Shown piece by piece: positions 22,349 through 34,555 of a stretch of DNA of 64,000 nucleotides. The translations under genes were made by a program, and so were the position numbers. The notes beneath the pieces were generated by a model that saw nothing but the letters and a program-made list of their open reading frames with translations, did no database searches and was not told the origin of the DNA. Every line of letters starts with the position of its first letter. Within the stretch, counting starts at the first letter, position 1. Source of the DNA: Cryptomeria japonica (Eukaryota > Streptophyta > Pinopsida > Cupressales > Cupressaceae); NCBI RefSeq assembly GCF_030272615.1, contig NC_081415.1, positions 604,395,644-604,459,643 on the forward strand, given 5' to 3'.

Positions 22349-22873
22349 GCCTTTGAACAGGGCTAATGGAAGCATAGCAGTAAATATACTTCCGGACCCC
22401 TTGAAAGTTGAGTGGTAAGAAATCTTGAATTTTTGAGTTATTATGTGAGAGATCTTGATATTTTTGTCAATCGGTTTTTACACCTATTAATATTGAATGT
22501 ATTTTGAAACGGTGTATTAGGGTTTGTAACCCTAGTGGTCGAGCAATTAATGCAATAGGTAAAAAATATAAAAGAAAGTTTTACTATATTATTTTTACTC
22601 TAAATGCATTTGAAAGAGAATTCTTGAGAACTTGCACAACAAAGAGAGATTTGGTAGCTAGTCCTAGATAAATGTTTGTTGTGATTGCATGATTGAAGTT
22701 GATTTGAAGATTAGTGAAGGTGGAACTGGTGTGCATTTGAGTTTAATCAACCGATAACTAAGGCAATGCATGGTAATTAAGGTATTTCTTTGCAAATCCC
22801 TTTTCAAATCAAGTTTATCTGAATAGCTTTGTCATCTAAGCAAGTAGAGATACTAATGATCACATTAGAACAT
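22349..22873 (+). other. Spacer between ORF1 and ORF2 of X3
   Basis: About 525 bp of AT-rich sequence with no open frame worth calling. A similar spacer separates the two ORFs in X2 (about 450 bp), N (about 450 bp) and X1b (about 290 bp), so the two proteins are separate units rather than one polyprotein. How ORF2 would be translated is not visible. Confidence 0.55.
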
Positions 22874-25800
22874 ATGGAGGTTGAGGAATCAGAACAAATA
22901 GTATCTTACAATGTTGTGTCTCAAGTTCTTGACGGTGTTATTGTAAAAGGTGATTTGTCTAGCTATATTGATTGTAAAATCTAAGATTTAGGATCACTAT
23001 TAATTTATTCTCAATTGAAATGCATTTGCGATAAGAGCAGAAAGATTCAACCCAAGTATATTAGGGTTTATGAGAAGGGTTTTCATAATGCAACTTATTT
23101 TCTTGAGTATTTTGAAGAGGAACACATAAGAATCATTCTTAGTCATGTTCATGGCGAAAACATGTATTTGGAAATGACACACACTATAGCCAAGGAAGTT
23201 ATCCATGCTATGACTGGTTTTTGGTCAACCGGTGAAGTTCCCAAGCTGAGGGGGATTTCTAAATTGACTATAACCACTTTAACCTCGTCTACCTCTGATG
23301 GATGTGCATTTTCTGTTAATAACATTAAGGACCCAATGGTTAAACTGGCTACTATGGTTATAGGCTATGGGATATTATATTCCAGTAGAATGAACAGTGT
23401 GCAATCTACAACAGTGCATACAACCTATAAAATGATTGTTGAGAACATAGATTATGACCTATGTGAGGCCATAAGGAGTCAACTGATGTTGAATCTACAG
23501 TCAATTAAGAAGGACAATAGTTAGAAGTTCAAATTTGGTCAGTTATTGATTGGTTTATTTATTTACTTTTAGAGTCTCCTACCAAGAATTGGTGATATTG
23601 AATGGTCTAAAGACCTACTGGTAACTACTCAAATCAAGAACACTTTATCTACAACAATGAACAAGTATTTCAATGAATTTAAGAAGAAAATGAGTATGAG
23701 GGTAAGGCTACCTGAGGATGTGGTGAAAAACTTTGCTAAGGACATCATTTTCATAGTCACCACTGATTTTTTGTCTGATGGAAGCTATTGAACCAAGAGA
23801 AGATGAAATGGAAGACATGAGATATGAAGTCAATTATGACTTATTGATTGGTTATGCCAATAACTTGTTGGCATCTCCTGTGCATAAAAAAAAGAAAAGA
23901 GTAGATATTGTTGAAGAGCAAACTGCAAAAGTTGAAACTAGTAGTGCTCCACCCAGTAGTAGTAAAGGGAAGAAGAAGAAGGCTGAGCAAGTGCCTCTGG
24001 TGTTGAAAAATACAAGTGACATGAAATGTCCAAGTTAAAAAGGAATCGACACCTAAGGTATACATAAAGAAGCAGATTGTAACAAAGAAGAGAGGCCAAC
24101 AACTGATTCTTCAAGAAGAATCTGATGATACCGACACTGAGGAGGAGCCAAAGAAGGTAAAGGCAACTAGAAAGAAGGCCAAACTAGTTGAAGCCACCTC
24201 TCAATAGAGTATTCCCATTAAAGATTTGTCTTACAAGCCTATGACCAATTTTGAGAGAACGGTAAAGACATTAGGAAGGAATAGATTTGATAATGTTAAA
24301 GAATGTTTTGATTCATTTAATGAAGATCAGAAGGAACAAATTGTTCAACAAGTAATCAACTATTTGTGTCATTACAATCGATTACCTCATGATCTTAAGA
24401 AGGATATTTTTGATTCTTTATATTCTATTCTTTTAAATAAATGGGAAGAAGTTGTGAAGAAAGAAAAGGAAATTATTGATAATGTGTTTATTCAATATTT
24501 TCCTAATTTGCCTAAAGATGAGTTAATTGCATTGCTTGATAACAACAAAAAATAATTTCCTTTTAAGTCAAGGAGATTAAGGTTAATAAGTGGAAAGATG
24601 AAATATGTTGAAGTTGAGATTCATCATATAAGAAGGAACATTCAGAAAATGTACAAGTAGATAAAGTCCCAATAGGCTAATGAACAAGATACTGTGGAAG
24701 GACTGGAAATGGAGGAGGAAGAAATATTACAAGATGATATTGTCTATCCTATCAAGAAGAAGGATGACACTACTTCCCAACCAGAAATTTTTGTTGATGA
24801 CATACATGATACCATTGATTTATCTAGGAATATTATTGAACCAGATAAGCAGCCACCTATTATTACTGATTCACAAGTTAATGTAGTGGATATATCGGCA
24901 ACTCAACCAAGTATGGATATTCCACCCCCACCAGTAAAAGATCAACTAGTGAAATCACAACTCCCAATGGTTTCAAAGGCTACCAAGGAGAAAACTATAG
25001 AAAAAGTTCCATAAAAGTCCTTTGAACAGGTAGAGGAGAAAGAACAAGAGGAAGAGAAAAATGAGAAGGATAAATCTGCTAAACCAAAAAAGGCATTAGT
25101 CAAGCAGTGGAATGATGATGATGATGACTCGTTTGGCATAAAAGGGCCTATAGATGTTGATAATATGAGTGCATCAAAATTATTGGAGATTGCAATTGTG
25201 ATGGAATCTAGAGCACAAAAGAAGAGGCCTAAGTAATAGATGAAGGAAGCAGAAACCATCCAAACTATTGTAGAGATTTTGTCAAGTCTTCTACTAGAGA
25301 CTGCTATAGGGAACTTGTCAACTCATATTGACAAGCTTGGCCAGTTGGTTGCAGATGCTTCTAACCAACTCAAGTCTCTTGAGGAAGCAACTCAAACTAT
25401 GGCTGAGAAAAACTACAGGAAGAAAAGAGGAGAACAAATAATGAAAGATATTGATACAAGGAAGATTGCTTTGTCCCTGAACAAAAATCTTTTAAGAAAA
25501 GCTACTTAGATAGGAGGCAAAATTCTAGCCTATACATCTAAAGTTTCATTTTCTATGTTGATTTAGTTAAGAAGTGACAAGAGACAACACTGGAACTAGA
25601 AAATATATGTAATGCCTACATACCTTTACAGGATTCAGTCTTATCTTTTGGCAAATTTGTTGATGATTTGCAAAATTGGTTAGGTTTGTATGATTTTGAA
25701 TAGGCAAAGAGACTCCAATCCTTGAAGGAGTTAAAGAACTAGTAAAGACCTTAAGTGGACATCTTACAATGAGTATACAAGGGTTCAGAAGTGGTTTTGG

Positions 25801-25963
25801 TGACTCCAGAGATGAGTACAATTGATGCAATGGAAGAATTTTCTACACAGATTATGACATTAAGATCATTGAAACATTATTGGAAACATGGGATAATGAT
25901 TTTCCTTGGATGAAGATTACCTTCAATGAAATTTTCTTGAAAATTGAAGTGAACACTCCTTAA
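22874..25963 (+). pseudogene. X3 ORF2, novel long retrotransposon protein
   Basis: ATG 22874 (MEVEESEQIVSYNVVSQVLD) to TAA 25961-25963 is 1030 codons with no net frame change; stops interrupt it, and any shifts must compensate. The N-terminal domain (22874-23570) holds the motifs shared by all four copies: HIRIILSHVHGENMYLE, IHAMTGFWSTGEVP, MVIGYGILYSSRMNSV, YKMIVENIDYDL and FKFGQLLIGLFIYF. A Lys/Glu-rich, poorly conserved middle follows (about 23880-25210). The last 600 bp are coiled coil (IDKLGQLVADASNQLKSLEE). The function is unknown. It has none of the motifs of protease, polymerase, RNase H, integrase or envelope. Confidence 0.8.
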
Positions 25964-26206
25964 TACAGACTTTTAAGTTCTTGTCTATGCAAACTTTTGA
26001 TGCAAATTTTGCTATATATATATGTATTTTACTTTTAAATTTGGCATTTTTGTCAAAGGGGGATTATAAATATGTATGCATGTATGTGTGTTGTGATAAT
26101 TTTGTATGTATTGTTAAGGGGGAGTTGAATTATGTTTATACAATTTTATTTGTAAGCACACTTAATTGTAAAGTTGTAAAATTTTCTAAGTATTGCCATC
26201 AATGCC

Positions 26207-26218
26207 AAAGGGGGAGAT
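26207..26218 (+). other. Polypurine tract of X3
   Basis: AAAGGGGGAGAT lies directly before the 3' LTR, preceded by ATCAATGCC. The same tract and lead sequence occur in A, N and X1b. Confidence 0.93.
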
Positions 26219-27343
26219 TATTGGCTTGATGATGATTGTAATGAATGACTTCATATGTTGTCATTCATGGAACATGTACACACACACATATGTTCACAGT
26301 CATTGTAATCTTAGGCATACCGATATTACTTCTAAAGTTACTTGTATTGCAATTGGTATTGGAAGTTTAGTTTATGATGGTTTAGAGAGTGTCAAACTAG
26401 TGCATAGACAACTAGTATATGCAGGAATGATTTGACACCTACTTGAAGATTTAGAGCACACCATCAAAGAAGAAAATGGAGGACAATCAGTTTACATGTT
26501 GAAGTGGTTAACTCTACCAGTATCAGTGTTCCAATTGGTATTCATCAATTGTGTGATGAGTTATCATCAGTCATGATGAGTTACCCCTAACCAAAAAAAA
26601 TTGGCGGTAATTTGTGATGAGTTATGTTAGATTGTCCAGATACACTGCACCTAGGGAATTTGATATGATTACAAAGCTGACATGAAATCTAATGTCTATA
26701 TAATGACATTATGTTGGACTATTTCAAAAGAGATGATTTGATGTGAAGATAGAAGTGTTAAGTTGTTGAATGCATTACAGAATATGTTGGTGATGTAGTT
26801 TTGAGTGTGTAGAAGAGGATCTATTAAATCAAGTTGTGCTACTTCTAGATCATACCACCTATTATTTTCTAATCACTACAATAGTCAAATCACCTAACCA
26901 AGTAAGCTCTAACAAAATTCACTATACAAATCCTTTAACAAGGTGATCCATTAGTTTGGATTATGAAATCCTCTACTGAGGTTACTCCTAACAGGGTACT
27001 ACATTTAATAGGGTATAACTCCTAACATAGCTTGATGATCTTTAACAGGATTCGCTCCTACCAGAGCAATTTTATAGACCTTAATTGATCAGTTACCTAT
27101 TAGTGCAGATAGTTAGCTTGTGAGTCCCATCTCACTGTGGTTTTTCCCATTTGGGTTTTCCACGTATAAACACTTGTGTTATGGTGGATGTTTTACTTAT
27201 TATGGATGCTTTAATATCATTTTGGATTGCATGCATAGTATTTAGTAAAATTTTTAAGTATCTCAACTAGTCAGTGTTTAAAGTAGTATTATTTTTGTTG
27301 TCACTGATTTGCCCCTCCCTCTTAGTGCTTTATAAGTCTATCA
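26219..27343 (+). repeat. 3' LTR of X3
   Basis: This 1125-bp LTR starts TATTGGCTTG (TG mutated to TA) and ends AAGTCTATCA, then AAAGG. It is longer than the 5' LTR partly through an insertion near 26565-26620 that includes a repeated GATGAGTTA segment. Confidence 0.92.
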
Positions 27344-27348
27344 AAAGG

Positions 27349-28478
27349 AACTTGAAAAGTGCAAGGATGAGCTCAAGGTGAGAATCAATTATGAGGGAAA
27401 CACTGATGCTTTGGATAAAATGCTAAGAAAACAAAATTAATCCAAAGATAGAGGGTGTTGGATTTGAGGTTGGTCAACATTCAACATGTAAGGACTCATT
27501 GAATAAAGAAATACAATTTGTCTCGTCAAGTGAAAATAATAAAGGAAAAAACTTCACTATCAGCAAGCCTACTCAGAACAAGACATATTCTACTATTACA
27601 AGGATCCAACATGCTTATCCTAAAGGAAAATCTAGGATGAATGATGGAGGCTTCACTAGAGTCAAGGATACAAGAACAAAGAGCTCAAGACGATTGAACT
27701 ATGATACTCCAAGGAGACCAGTGAGAAACAACTAAACAATGCTTGGTATGTACCTCAATTCCATGGCTACTACTATAAATGTGATACTTATGGTCATATA
27801 ATTATAGAATGTAGAGCTATGCATAGGTCCCCTCCCAGTTATGAAAGTAGAAATCCTTTTGATACTATTACAGATGTAAATGTCATTTTCTATCATTGCA
27901 ATGGTGTTGATCATAGGAGTTACGAATGTAGGAGAAACCTATCTCAATCCTACAATAGTTTTTCAAATTCATCATTCAATGTAAATGTTAAATGTTATCA
28001 TTGTCAAAACTTGGGAAATATTGAAAAAATTGTAAGCTTAGGAGAACCAAGAAAAAGAAGCTTGTGTCAATATCTGAACCAAATGCAAAACCAGAACATA
28101 ATGGGACAACAAAAATCAAATCATGTTTGGGTAGAAAAAGAAAAGAAAAAGGTTGAGTTGAGTTTGATTGTTCAAAATTCCCTACATGTTGAAAGGAAAA
28201 ATTTGTGGGTAGTATACAATGGCTACTCCAACCACATGACTGGTGATAAGAAGAAATTCATCAAATTAGAATATTGGAATGGTGGTTGCGTGAGGTTTGG
28301 AGACAACCCATTAATCAAGACCAAGGGTAGAGGTACACTAAATATTGATGGCATGCTGAAATCTCATGATGTATATTATGTGGAAGGTCCGAAATACATT
28401 GTTCTAAGTGTAAGTAAAATGTGTGACAAGGGATACAAGTTTACATTTGACTCAAAAGGATGTCAAATCAAAAAATAA
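27349..28478 (+). pseudogene. Element B gag C-terminus, zinc knuckles and protease
   Basis: Gag resumes with LEKCKDELKVRINYEGNTDA, followed by EVGQHSTCKDSLNKEIQFVS and degenerate knuckles (YYKCDTYGHIIIECR, FYHCNGVDHRSYECRRN, CYHCQNLGNIEKI). The protease region (about 28200-28478) has LWVVYNGYSNHMTGDKKKF, where the catalytic DSG has become YNG, then WNGGCVRFGDN and YYVEGPKYIVLSVSKM. Stops and frame changes split the region. It parallels A's 41900-40800 closely. Confidence 0.87.
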
Positions 28479-29159
28479 AGAAATGGGCAACTTGTTGCTC
28501 AAGGTTAAAGGACAGATGTCAACGTGTAAAATCTTAAGGAGTGTTTTGAATCTCAATGTTTGATGGGACAAGTTGATGAGATTTGGATGTGGCATAGAAG
28601 ATTGGGTCATATAAATTTTGATAACCTTGTTAAGGTTAGTAAGAGAGGGTATGTTAGGCACATAACTTATATTATTAAGCCAAAAAGCACCTTCTATAAT
28701 GAGTGTCAAATAGGTAAGCAAATAAAGGTTATATTTAAGACAAAAGAATACTCAACTACAAGACCTCTTGAGCTTGTACATACTGATTTGTGTTGGCCTA
28801 CTAGAACAAGATCCCTAAAAGGAGAAAGATGCTTCATGCTTCTTATAGATGACTTTTCAAGGATGAAATGGGTCACCTTATTGCAAGACAAATCAAAGGC
28901 TTTTGAAAGATTCATAATCTTCAAAAAGATGGTAGAAAAGGAAAGTAGGTACAAGCTGAAATGTCTAAGATCATATCGTGGAGGTGAGTTTAGATCAAAT
29001 GAATTTAAAGACTACTATGCGAGGCATGGAATAAGAATACAATATTCAACCCTTAGGACAATACAACAAAATGGTGTGGTGGAAAGGAAGAATAGAATAG
29101 TCAAAGAGATGACAAGAATGATGTTAAATGAAGGCAATGAAAAGAGACCCTCAATATGA
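28479..29159 (+). pseudogene. Element B GAG-pre-integrase and integrase
   Basis: QVDEIWMWHRRLGHINFDNL with FYNECQIGKQ is the HHCC-like GAG-pre-integrase part. The catalytic core shows LELVHTDLCWPT (first Asp present), KCLRSYRGGEFRS (second catalytic Asp replaced by Tyr) and QQNGVVERKNRIV (Glu present). Element A has LRSDRGGEF at the same place, so the Tyr is a lesion in B. Confidence 0.9.
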
Positions 29160-29513
29160 TAGGAAACCTAATGACATTTAATGAATTATGGTATGATAGG
29201 AGACCCTCAGTCAAGTACTTCAAGGTGTTTGCCAAAAAATGATATATCAAAAGAGATGAAGATGTTACGTAGCTTTGAATCAAAAAGTGATGAAGGTATC
29301 TTGGGTAAGTGCACCAAGATGGTGAACAAAAAGGGGGGTTATAAGTGACAACTTTTTTTTTCTGAAAACATGTAAACCTGGACTTCAAAGAGATATTTGA
29401 AGGTCATGCACTCAAAAAGAGGAGTTGAGAAAGAATAAGAATTGTAGTACTCTGAATCTAGTTTGTAAACTACTAAATTTTTTTAAAATTGGATAAGATT
29501 AAGAGGTTCAAAC
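29160..29513 (+). pseudogene. Integrase C-terminal remnant of B fused to sequence downstream of a pol deletion
   Basis: Bases 29160-29300 still match the copia region after the integrase core (RRPSVKYFKVF-like and ESKSDEGI). Right after GGTATCTTGGG the homology to pol stops, and GTGCACCAAGATGGTGAAC with a purine tract follows; reverse transcriptase and RNase H are gone. The same junction occurs at about 55215-55250, so the deletion predates the duplication of this region. The segment ends at CAAAC (29509-29513), A's target site. Confidence 0.8.
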
Positions 29514-30822
29514 TGTTGAACACCGAGTACCATTAAGATTGGGTGAATCATTGGTTCTTGAGTTTTTCCTTTTTTGATCTAACTTGAGAATATCAATTAT
29601 GTACAATCAAATTGGTAATACAAGAAAGAAAGCCAAAGTGACCATACACACACAAGTAACTCACAACACTAGATTTATGAGGAAAACCTAATATGGGAAA
29701 AACCTCGGTGAGAAAAGTTGCTAAAGACTACTGCTTCAATCCAACCTCACAGGTAAAACACTGATTTACAAAGATTTAGGGCACCAACCCAAGGAGCACC
29801 AATCCCTACACCAAGCTTCAACTTGGTGATGTATATTGAAATACTATCTAAATACAATTAAGGCTTCTTGTTGAAAATGAATTATGCAACTCTTGAATCA
29901 ATTAACTCTTGTTATCTTTCTCTCCCTTTCACACACAGTCTCTCAATGCACTATGTCACACTAGGATGTCGCCGGCTCTACCACTCCTTACCGATTAGGC
30001 TCAACTGCTTGACTATGAAACTCGCGGTAGAATCCTCTCACTGATTTGCTTGCTCACTCACACTGTAACTTGATCAGAACCCCTTCTCAATTTTTCTCCT
30101 TGCTCACTCTAACTACTCTCCTCTGAACAATCTTCACAATAGAATCATCTTTTTCTATCCATAGCTCCCCTTTCTTATCAGATGATTTCCCACCAAAAAA
30201 GAAATTCAAATTTTTTATGGTTAGGGTTTCGTCACCATCTACAAGGCAAACTAAATCCAATCAGATCCGGCAAGATCCGATCACCTTGATGTCCATTTAC
30301 TCATCTCCATCATTTCCACACCTTTTAAGACACATTTTCAAGACAAGGGAAACATGATCCATTATATAGATCTACATGTATCAAATTACTATTAATGCCT
30401 CTGTTGTTTCCTTCTCAAGGTATTCTTTCAATCCTATCTCCTGGCTTCGATCCAGGTGCCAACTACTCCCCTAATCTTCCTCTGTCATTCCTTCTTCCTT
30501 GAGCTATAATCAGTCTGATGCAATCCCTTGATTTGTGGTTCCTTCATTAATGGTGAATATCTATTTCATCAACCCTATGGATGAAGCTTCACCAACCTCA
30601 CACCGATCAAGACATGACCTCCCAATTCACAATTGGTCCGGCAAACACATACCAGTAAAACCCTTTACCAGTAGAATGCTCTTCTTCTATTGACCGATAT
30701 AGCATCTTGTATCGGTTTCACATCTTAACATTCTGCCTCTTCATCATTAAACAAGCAACCATCCTCCATGCTCAATCTCCATCGGTTGACATCAATGACA
30801 ACTTAGTGCCAAAATGCCAACA
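29514..30822 (-). repeat. 3' LTR of element A
   Basis: This 1309-bp LTR reads TGTTGAACAC...AAAATGCCAACA on the plus strand. It pairs with 43326-44678 and has no gene. Confidence 0.93.
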
Positions 30823-30834
30823 ATCTCCCCCTTT
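30823..30834 (-). other. Polypurine tract of element A
   Basis: The minus strand reads AAAGGGGGAGAT followed by the LTR start TGTTGGCATT. About 220 bp of 3' untranslated internal sequence (30835-31050) lies between it and RNase H. Confidence 0.92.
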
Positions 30835-31050
30835 GGCATTGATGTCAACTTCTCACAATCCACTCCGTGCTGGTACATTTCTCCCCCTTTGACATAATGA
30901 CAAAGGGTACTTGTGCACTCACCCTTTAATCCATACCATGCTCCCCCTAAGCCACATAAACCTTCCTAGGCATATGATACAACTCCCAACTTGTGTCGGA
31001 GGTACTGAAACATGCTTACTGGTAGTGATTTGGTGAAAAATGTTTGCTAC

Positions 31051-32606
31051 TTATTCACCAATAGGAACATAGTCCATTCTTAACTCTTGTCCTTCAACCT
31101 TCTCTCTAAGGAAGTGGTATTTCATTGCAATGTGTTTTGTTCTGGAATGCATGACCAAATTCTTTGCTATGTTGATTGCACTTGAATTGTCACACTGAAT
31201 GAGAATGGGATCAGTGATTTCCACTTGGATATCTTTGATATTTTTCTTCATCCAAAGCACCTAAGAGAAACATGTAGCAACAACAATGTACTCAACTTTA
31301 GCAGTAGATAGAGAGACTGAGACCTACTTTTTGCTATGCCATGAGACCAACCGGTCACCCAGAAAGAATGCACCACCACTTGTGCTCTTTCTATCATCAA
31401 TGCATCTTGCCCAATCGGCATCAGTGTATGCTTCCAAAATAAAATTTCCCTGTTTAGGATACCACAAACCATAGCTAAGCATTCCTTGTAGATACTTAAA
31501 AAATTTATACTAACAACATTCATGTGTGACAACTTTGGTGCATCTTGAAATCTAGCCACCATGCATACTGCCTAAACAATATCCGATCTTGAAGTAGTTA
31601 GATATAGTAGACTACCTATCATGGATCTATACAAAGTCTGATCCACTACCGATGATTCATCATTCTTGATCAATTTGCTGCCAGTCACCATGGGGGTACT
31701 TACTAGTTTGCAATCTTCTAGTTGGAATTTCTTTAGCATCTCCTTTGCATACTTGACTTGTGAGATAAAGATTCCTTTATCTTTCTGTAGTATCTACAAG
31801 CCAAGGAAGTAAGTCAATTCACCAAGCATTGACATCTCAAATTCTGACTGCATCTGATCAGAAAACTCTTTGCAGAGAGTATCCTTGTTGCCACCAAAGA
31901 TGATGTCATCTACATACACAACCACAATAATCATGTGATTTCCATCTTTCCTTATGTACAAATTTTTGTCAACACCTCCCTTTTTGAATCCTCTCTCCTT
32001 CAGATACAGATCCAATCTTGAGTACCATGCTCTAGGGGCTTGCTTTAAACAATATAGAGCTTTCTTTAATTGACATACAAATGTCTCATCATCATGCAAC
32101 AAAAATCCTTCTGGTTTCTCCATGTATACTTCTTCTAAATTTCCATTTAAAAAGAAGATTTTACATCCATTTGGTACACTTTGTCGCCCTTGTAGGCAGA
32201 GTAAGCTAGAAACATCCTAATTTTCTTCTAATCTAGCCACCGGTGCAAATATTTCTTCAAAGTCAATCCCTTCTACCTGAGAGTATCCTTTTCACACTAT
32301 TCTAGCTTTATGCCTCACAACCTTACCTTCTTCATTCATTTTATTCCAGTATGCCCACTTTGTGCCAATGATGTTCTTATCTTCCGGTCTAGGGACTAAT
32401 TCCCAAGTCTTGTTCTTCTCAATCTGGTGCATTTCTTCTTCCATGGCATCCATCCATTCTTGTCTCTTGCTAGCCTCAATGAAATTTTTGGGTTCAACTT
32501 CAGTCATGAGGCATAGGTTGACTTGTTCATCATTTCGGGCAAATCTTCTTCTAGTCTGCACAGCATCACTCTTATTTCCCAACATTTTCTCTTCCAAATG
32601 ATTCAA
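31051..32606 (-). pseudogene. Element A reverse transcriptase and RNase H
   Basis: Minus-strand segments in order: 32606-32292 (FIEASKRQEWMDAMEEEMHQ, then KTWELVPRPEDKNIIGTKW), 32123-31794 (CLKQAPRAWYSRLDLYLKE, then IIVVVYVDDIIFGGNKD with the catalytic YVDD box, and MLGELTYFLGL), 31562-31248 (the conserved tail, with frameshifts) and 31260-31051 (QCDNSSAINIAKNLVMHSRT, then KHIAMKYHFLREKVEGQEL of RNase H). About 170 bp around 32124-32290 and 230 bp around 31563-31793 are out of frame. The YVDD box and RNase H residues survive, but the frame does not. Confidence 0.9.
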
Positions 32607-32630
32607 CTGTACATACCAGTTGGGAACCTT

Positions 32631-33545
32631 CTAAGGCGTTGCCTCTGGTTCAGTGTCAGACTGAACTTCAATATTTTCACCATCAGAGTCATCATACCAG
32701 TTAATGTGTGGTTGACATCCTTTGTGCATATCCTCATCAAATCTTACATGCACACTTTCAACGATTCTTCTTACTCTTTTATTGTAGCATTTGTAGGTTT
32801 TTTTGTTAGATGAGTAACCAAGGAAGATCCCTTCATCACTTATAGAGTCAAACCTTCCCAAACCATCCATATCTTTCTTAATGAAGCACTTGCTTCGAAA
32901 AAAATTGAAATATTTGACTGAGGGCTTCCAGTCATACCATAATTCATAAGGTGTCATCTTGATGTTTGTTCTTAATTGAACCTAGTTCAAGGTGTATGCA
33001 ATAGTATGAACAACTTCTTTCCAATAGGTATCCGGTAGACTGGCCTCATTCAACATAGTTCTGGCCATCTCCTTGACTGTCCTGTTCTTCCTTTCTACCA
33101 CACCATTTTGTTGTGGTGTTCTAGGAGCAAAGTATTGCCTTCTAATTTTGTGTTTTTCACAATAATCTTCAAATTCATTTGATGTGAACTCTCCACCCCT
33201 ATCTGATCTTAGACATTTTAATTTGTACCCACTTTCCTTTTCCACCATCTTCTGAAAGATCTTGAATCTTTCAAATGCTTGTGATTTATCTTGCAGAAAG
33301 GTGACACATGTCATCCTTGAGTAGTCATCAATGAAGAGCATAAAGTATCTTTCACCGGCAAGTGCTCTTGTTCTAGTTGGACCACATAGATCTGTATGCA
33401 CAATTTCAAGTGGCTTTGAGGTCTTGTGCTCTTTTGTCTTGAAACTTACTCTTATTTGCTTGCCTTTTACACATTCATTACAAAAGGTGTTTACTGGTTT
33501 GATGATGGTTGGAATATTCCTCACACACCCCTTTTTGCTTACTAT
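32631..33545 (-). pseudogene. Element A integrase, left copy
   Basis: The core lies at 33530-32982: LEIVHTDLCGPTRTRALAGE, KCLRSDRGGEFTSNEFEDYC and TPQQNGVVERKNRTVKEMAR, so the catalytic Asp, Asp and Glu are all present. The C-terminal part is 32957-32631 (MTPYELWYDWKPSVKYFNFF, then GIFLGYSSNKKTYKCYNKRV). The N-terminal end is cut by N at 33545/33546; reading upstream enters N's LTR. Positions 33059-33545 are present again at 40145-40631. Confidence 0.9.
33059..33545 (-). repeat. 487-bp duplicated integrase segment, left copy
   Basis: This aligns without gaps to 40145-40631 with about 18 differences by eye (about 96%), mostly C/T and G/A changes. The copies are direct repeats that flank N on both sides. 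Normal target duplications of LTR elements are 4-6 bp. Confidence 0.92.
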
Positions 33546-34340
33546 TAGGGGTCCCACAGATACTAAGAGGGGGGGGGGGGGTGAATCAGTATCTAACCGG
33601 TAATTATAATTTCTTAACTTAAAACATGCAGAACATAATATAACAGTGTACCGGTATGCAATAAATAATGCAATAAATAGAATCAAGAACATCCACATGA
33701 AAAACACACCATAACAGAGGATTTTAACAAGGAAACCCAGTGTGGGAAAAACCTCAGTGGGATTTGTGACCCACAATATTCACTCACTGGCCAATAAGAG
33801 AATATTACTTACAATAGGGGCCTACACATGTAGGAAGGCCAACTGCCTAGAGCTCACTGCTCAATGGGAAGTCACACTGACTTACAAATAAGGATTATAC
33901 TAATCCAATAACTTGTACTACTTTACGATAGCATCTTCAATGCCAGATTCAGTACCCATTCCTAGTCTTTTCTTTACATATACCATTTGACCTATATTTT
34001 GCACATTAGGTCTACCTAATATTTTCCTTTATACTTCTACATCACTCCTACAAATGTCTACAATGATCTCCTTTATATATAAGAGTCATTTTACAATTTT
34101 CCAAGTCAGCTTAGAATAATAAACAAAATATTGTATAAAAAAATCCTATCGGCCTCTGTGTCAGTATACTTATTTTCTTCTTTGTCAGTACTAGTGTCAG
34201 TGTCCCGAGTGTCGATGTTGAGTGTGATCTGCTGATGCCGGTATAATGTCTTTGTCGGTGCCATGGGATTGCAAGGTTGCCATCAATGACAAAACCTTCA
34301 ATCACATATAATGTCTCATTGGAGTGTGCATATGCCAACA
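33546..34340 (-). repeat. 3' LTR of N
   Basis: This LTR of about 795 bp pairs with 39350-40144 (about 93% alike over the first 340 bases by eye). It contains a run of 14 G near 33569-33582 that is shorter and interrupted in the partner. Confidence 0.9.
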
Positions 34341-34352
34341 ATCTCCCCCTTT
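34341..34352 (-). other. Polypurine tract of N
   Basis: The minus strand reads AAAGGGGGAGAT followed by TGTTGGCATA of the LTR. About 200 bp of untranslated sequence (34353-34555) separates it from the ORF2 stop. Confidence 0.92.
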
Positions 34353-34555
34353 GGCATTGATGGCAACACTCATGAGAAATTTCAAAAAGTATCCAAAAAT
34401 GTGTAGTCCAAAAATGTTACCAAAAATGTGAGAGCTCCCCCTGAGCATATGATTCCTGTGTTTTGAATTTTCTCATCCCACTGCTCCCCCTTTGGCATCA
34501 ATGACAAAGGTTGTCAAGATGTCAGTAGAGTTTGTAGTTTCAACTATCCATAACC

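Larger units (their letters stand above)
19918..27343 (+). mobile_element. Non-autonomous LTR element X3 (gag-like ORF1 plus novel ORF2)
   Basis: The 7.4-kb element has LTRs 19918-20990 and 26219-27343, an initiator-Met primer site, ORF1 (21053-22348), ORF2 (22874-25963) and a polypurine tract (26207-26218). Perfect target duplications AAAGG lie at 19913-19917 and 27344-27348 within B gag. No protease, reverse transcriptase or integrase motif occurs in the internal 5.2 kb. It is structurally complete as a parasite of an autonomous element, though both frames have decayed. Confidence 0.92.
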
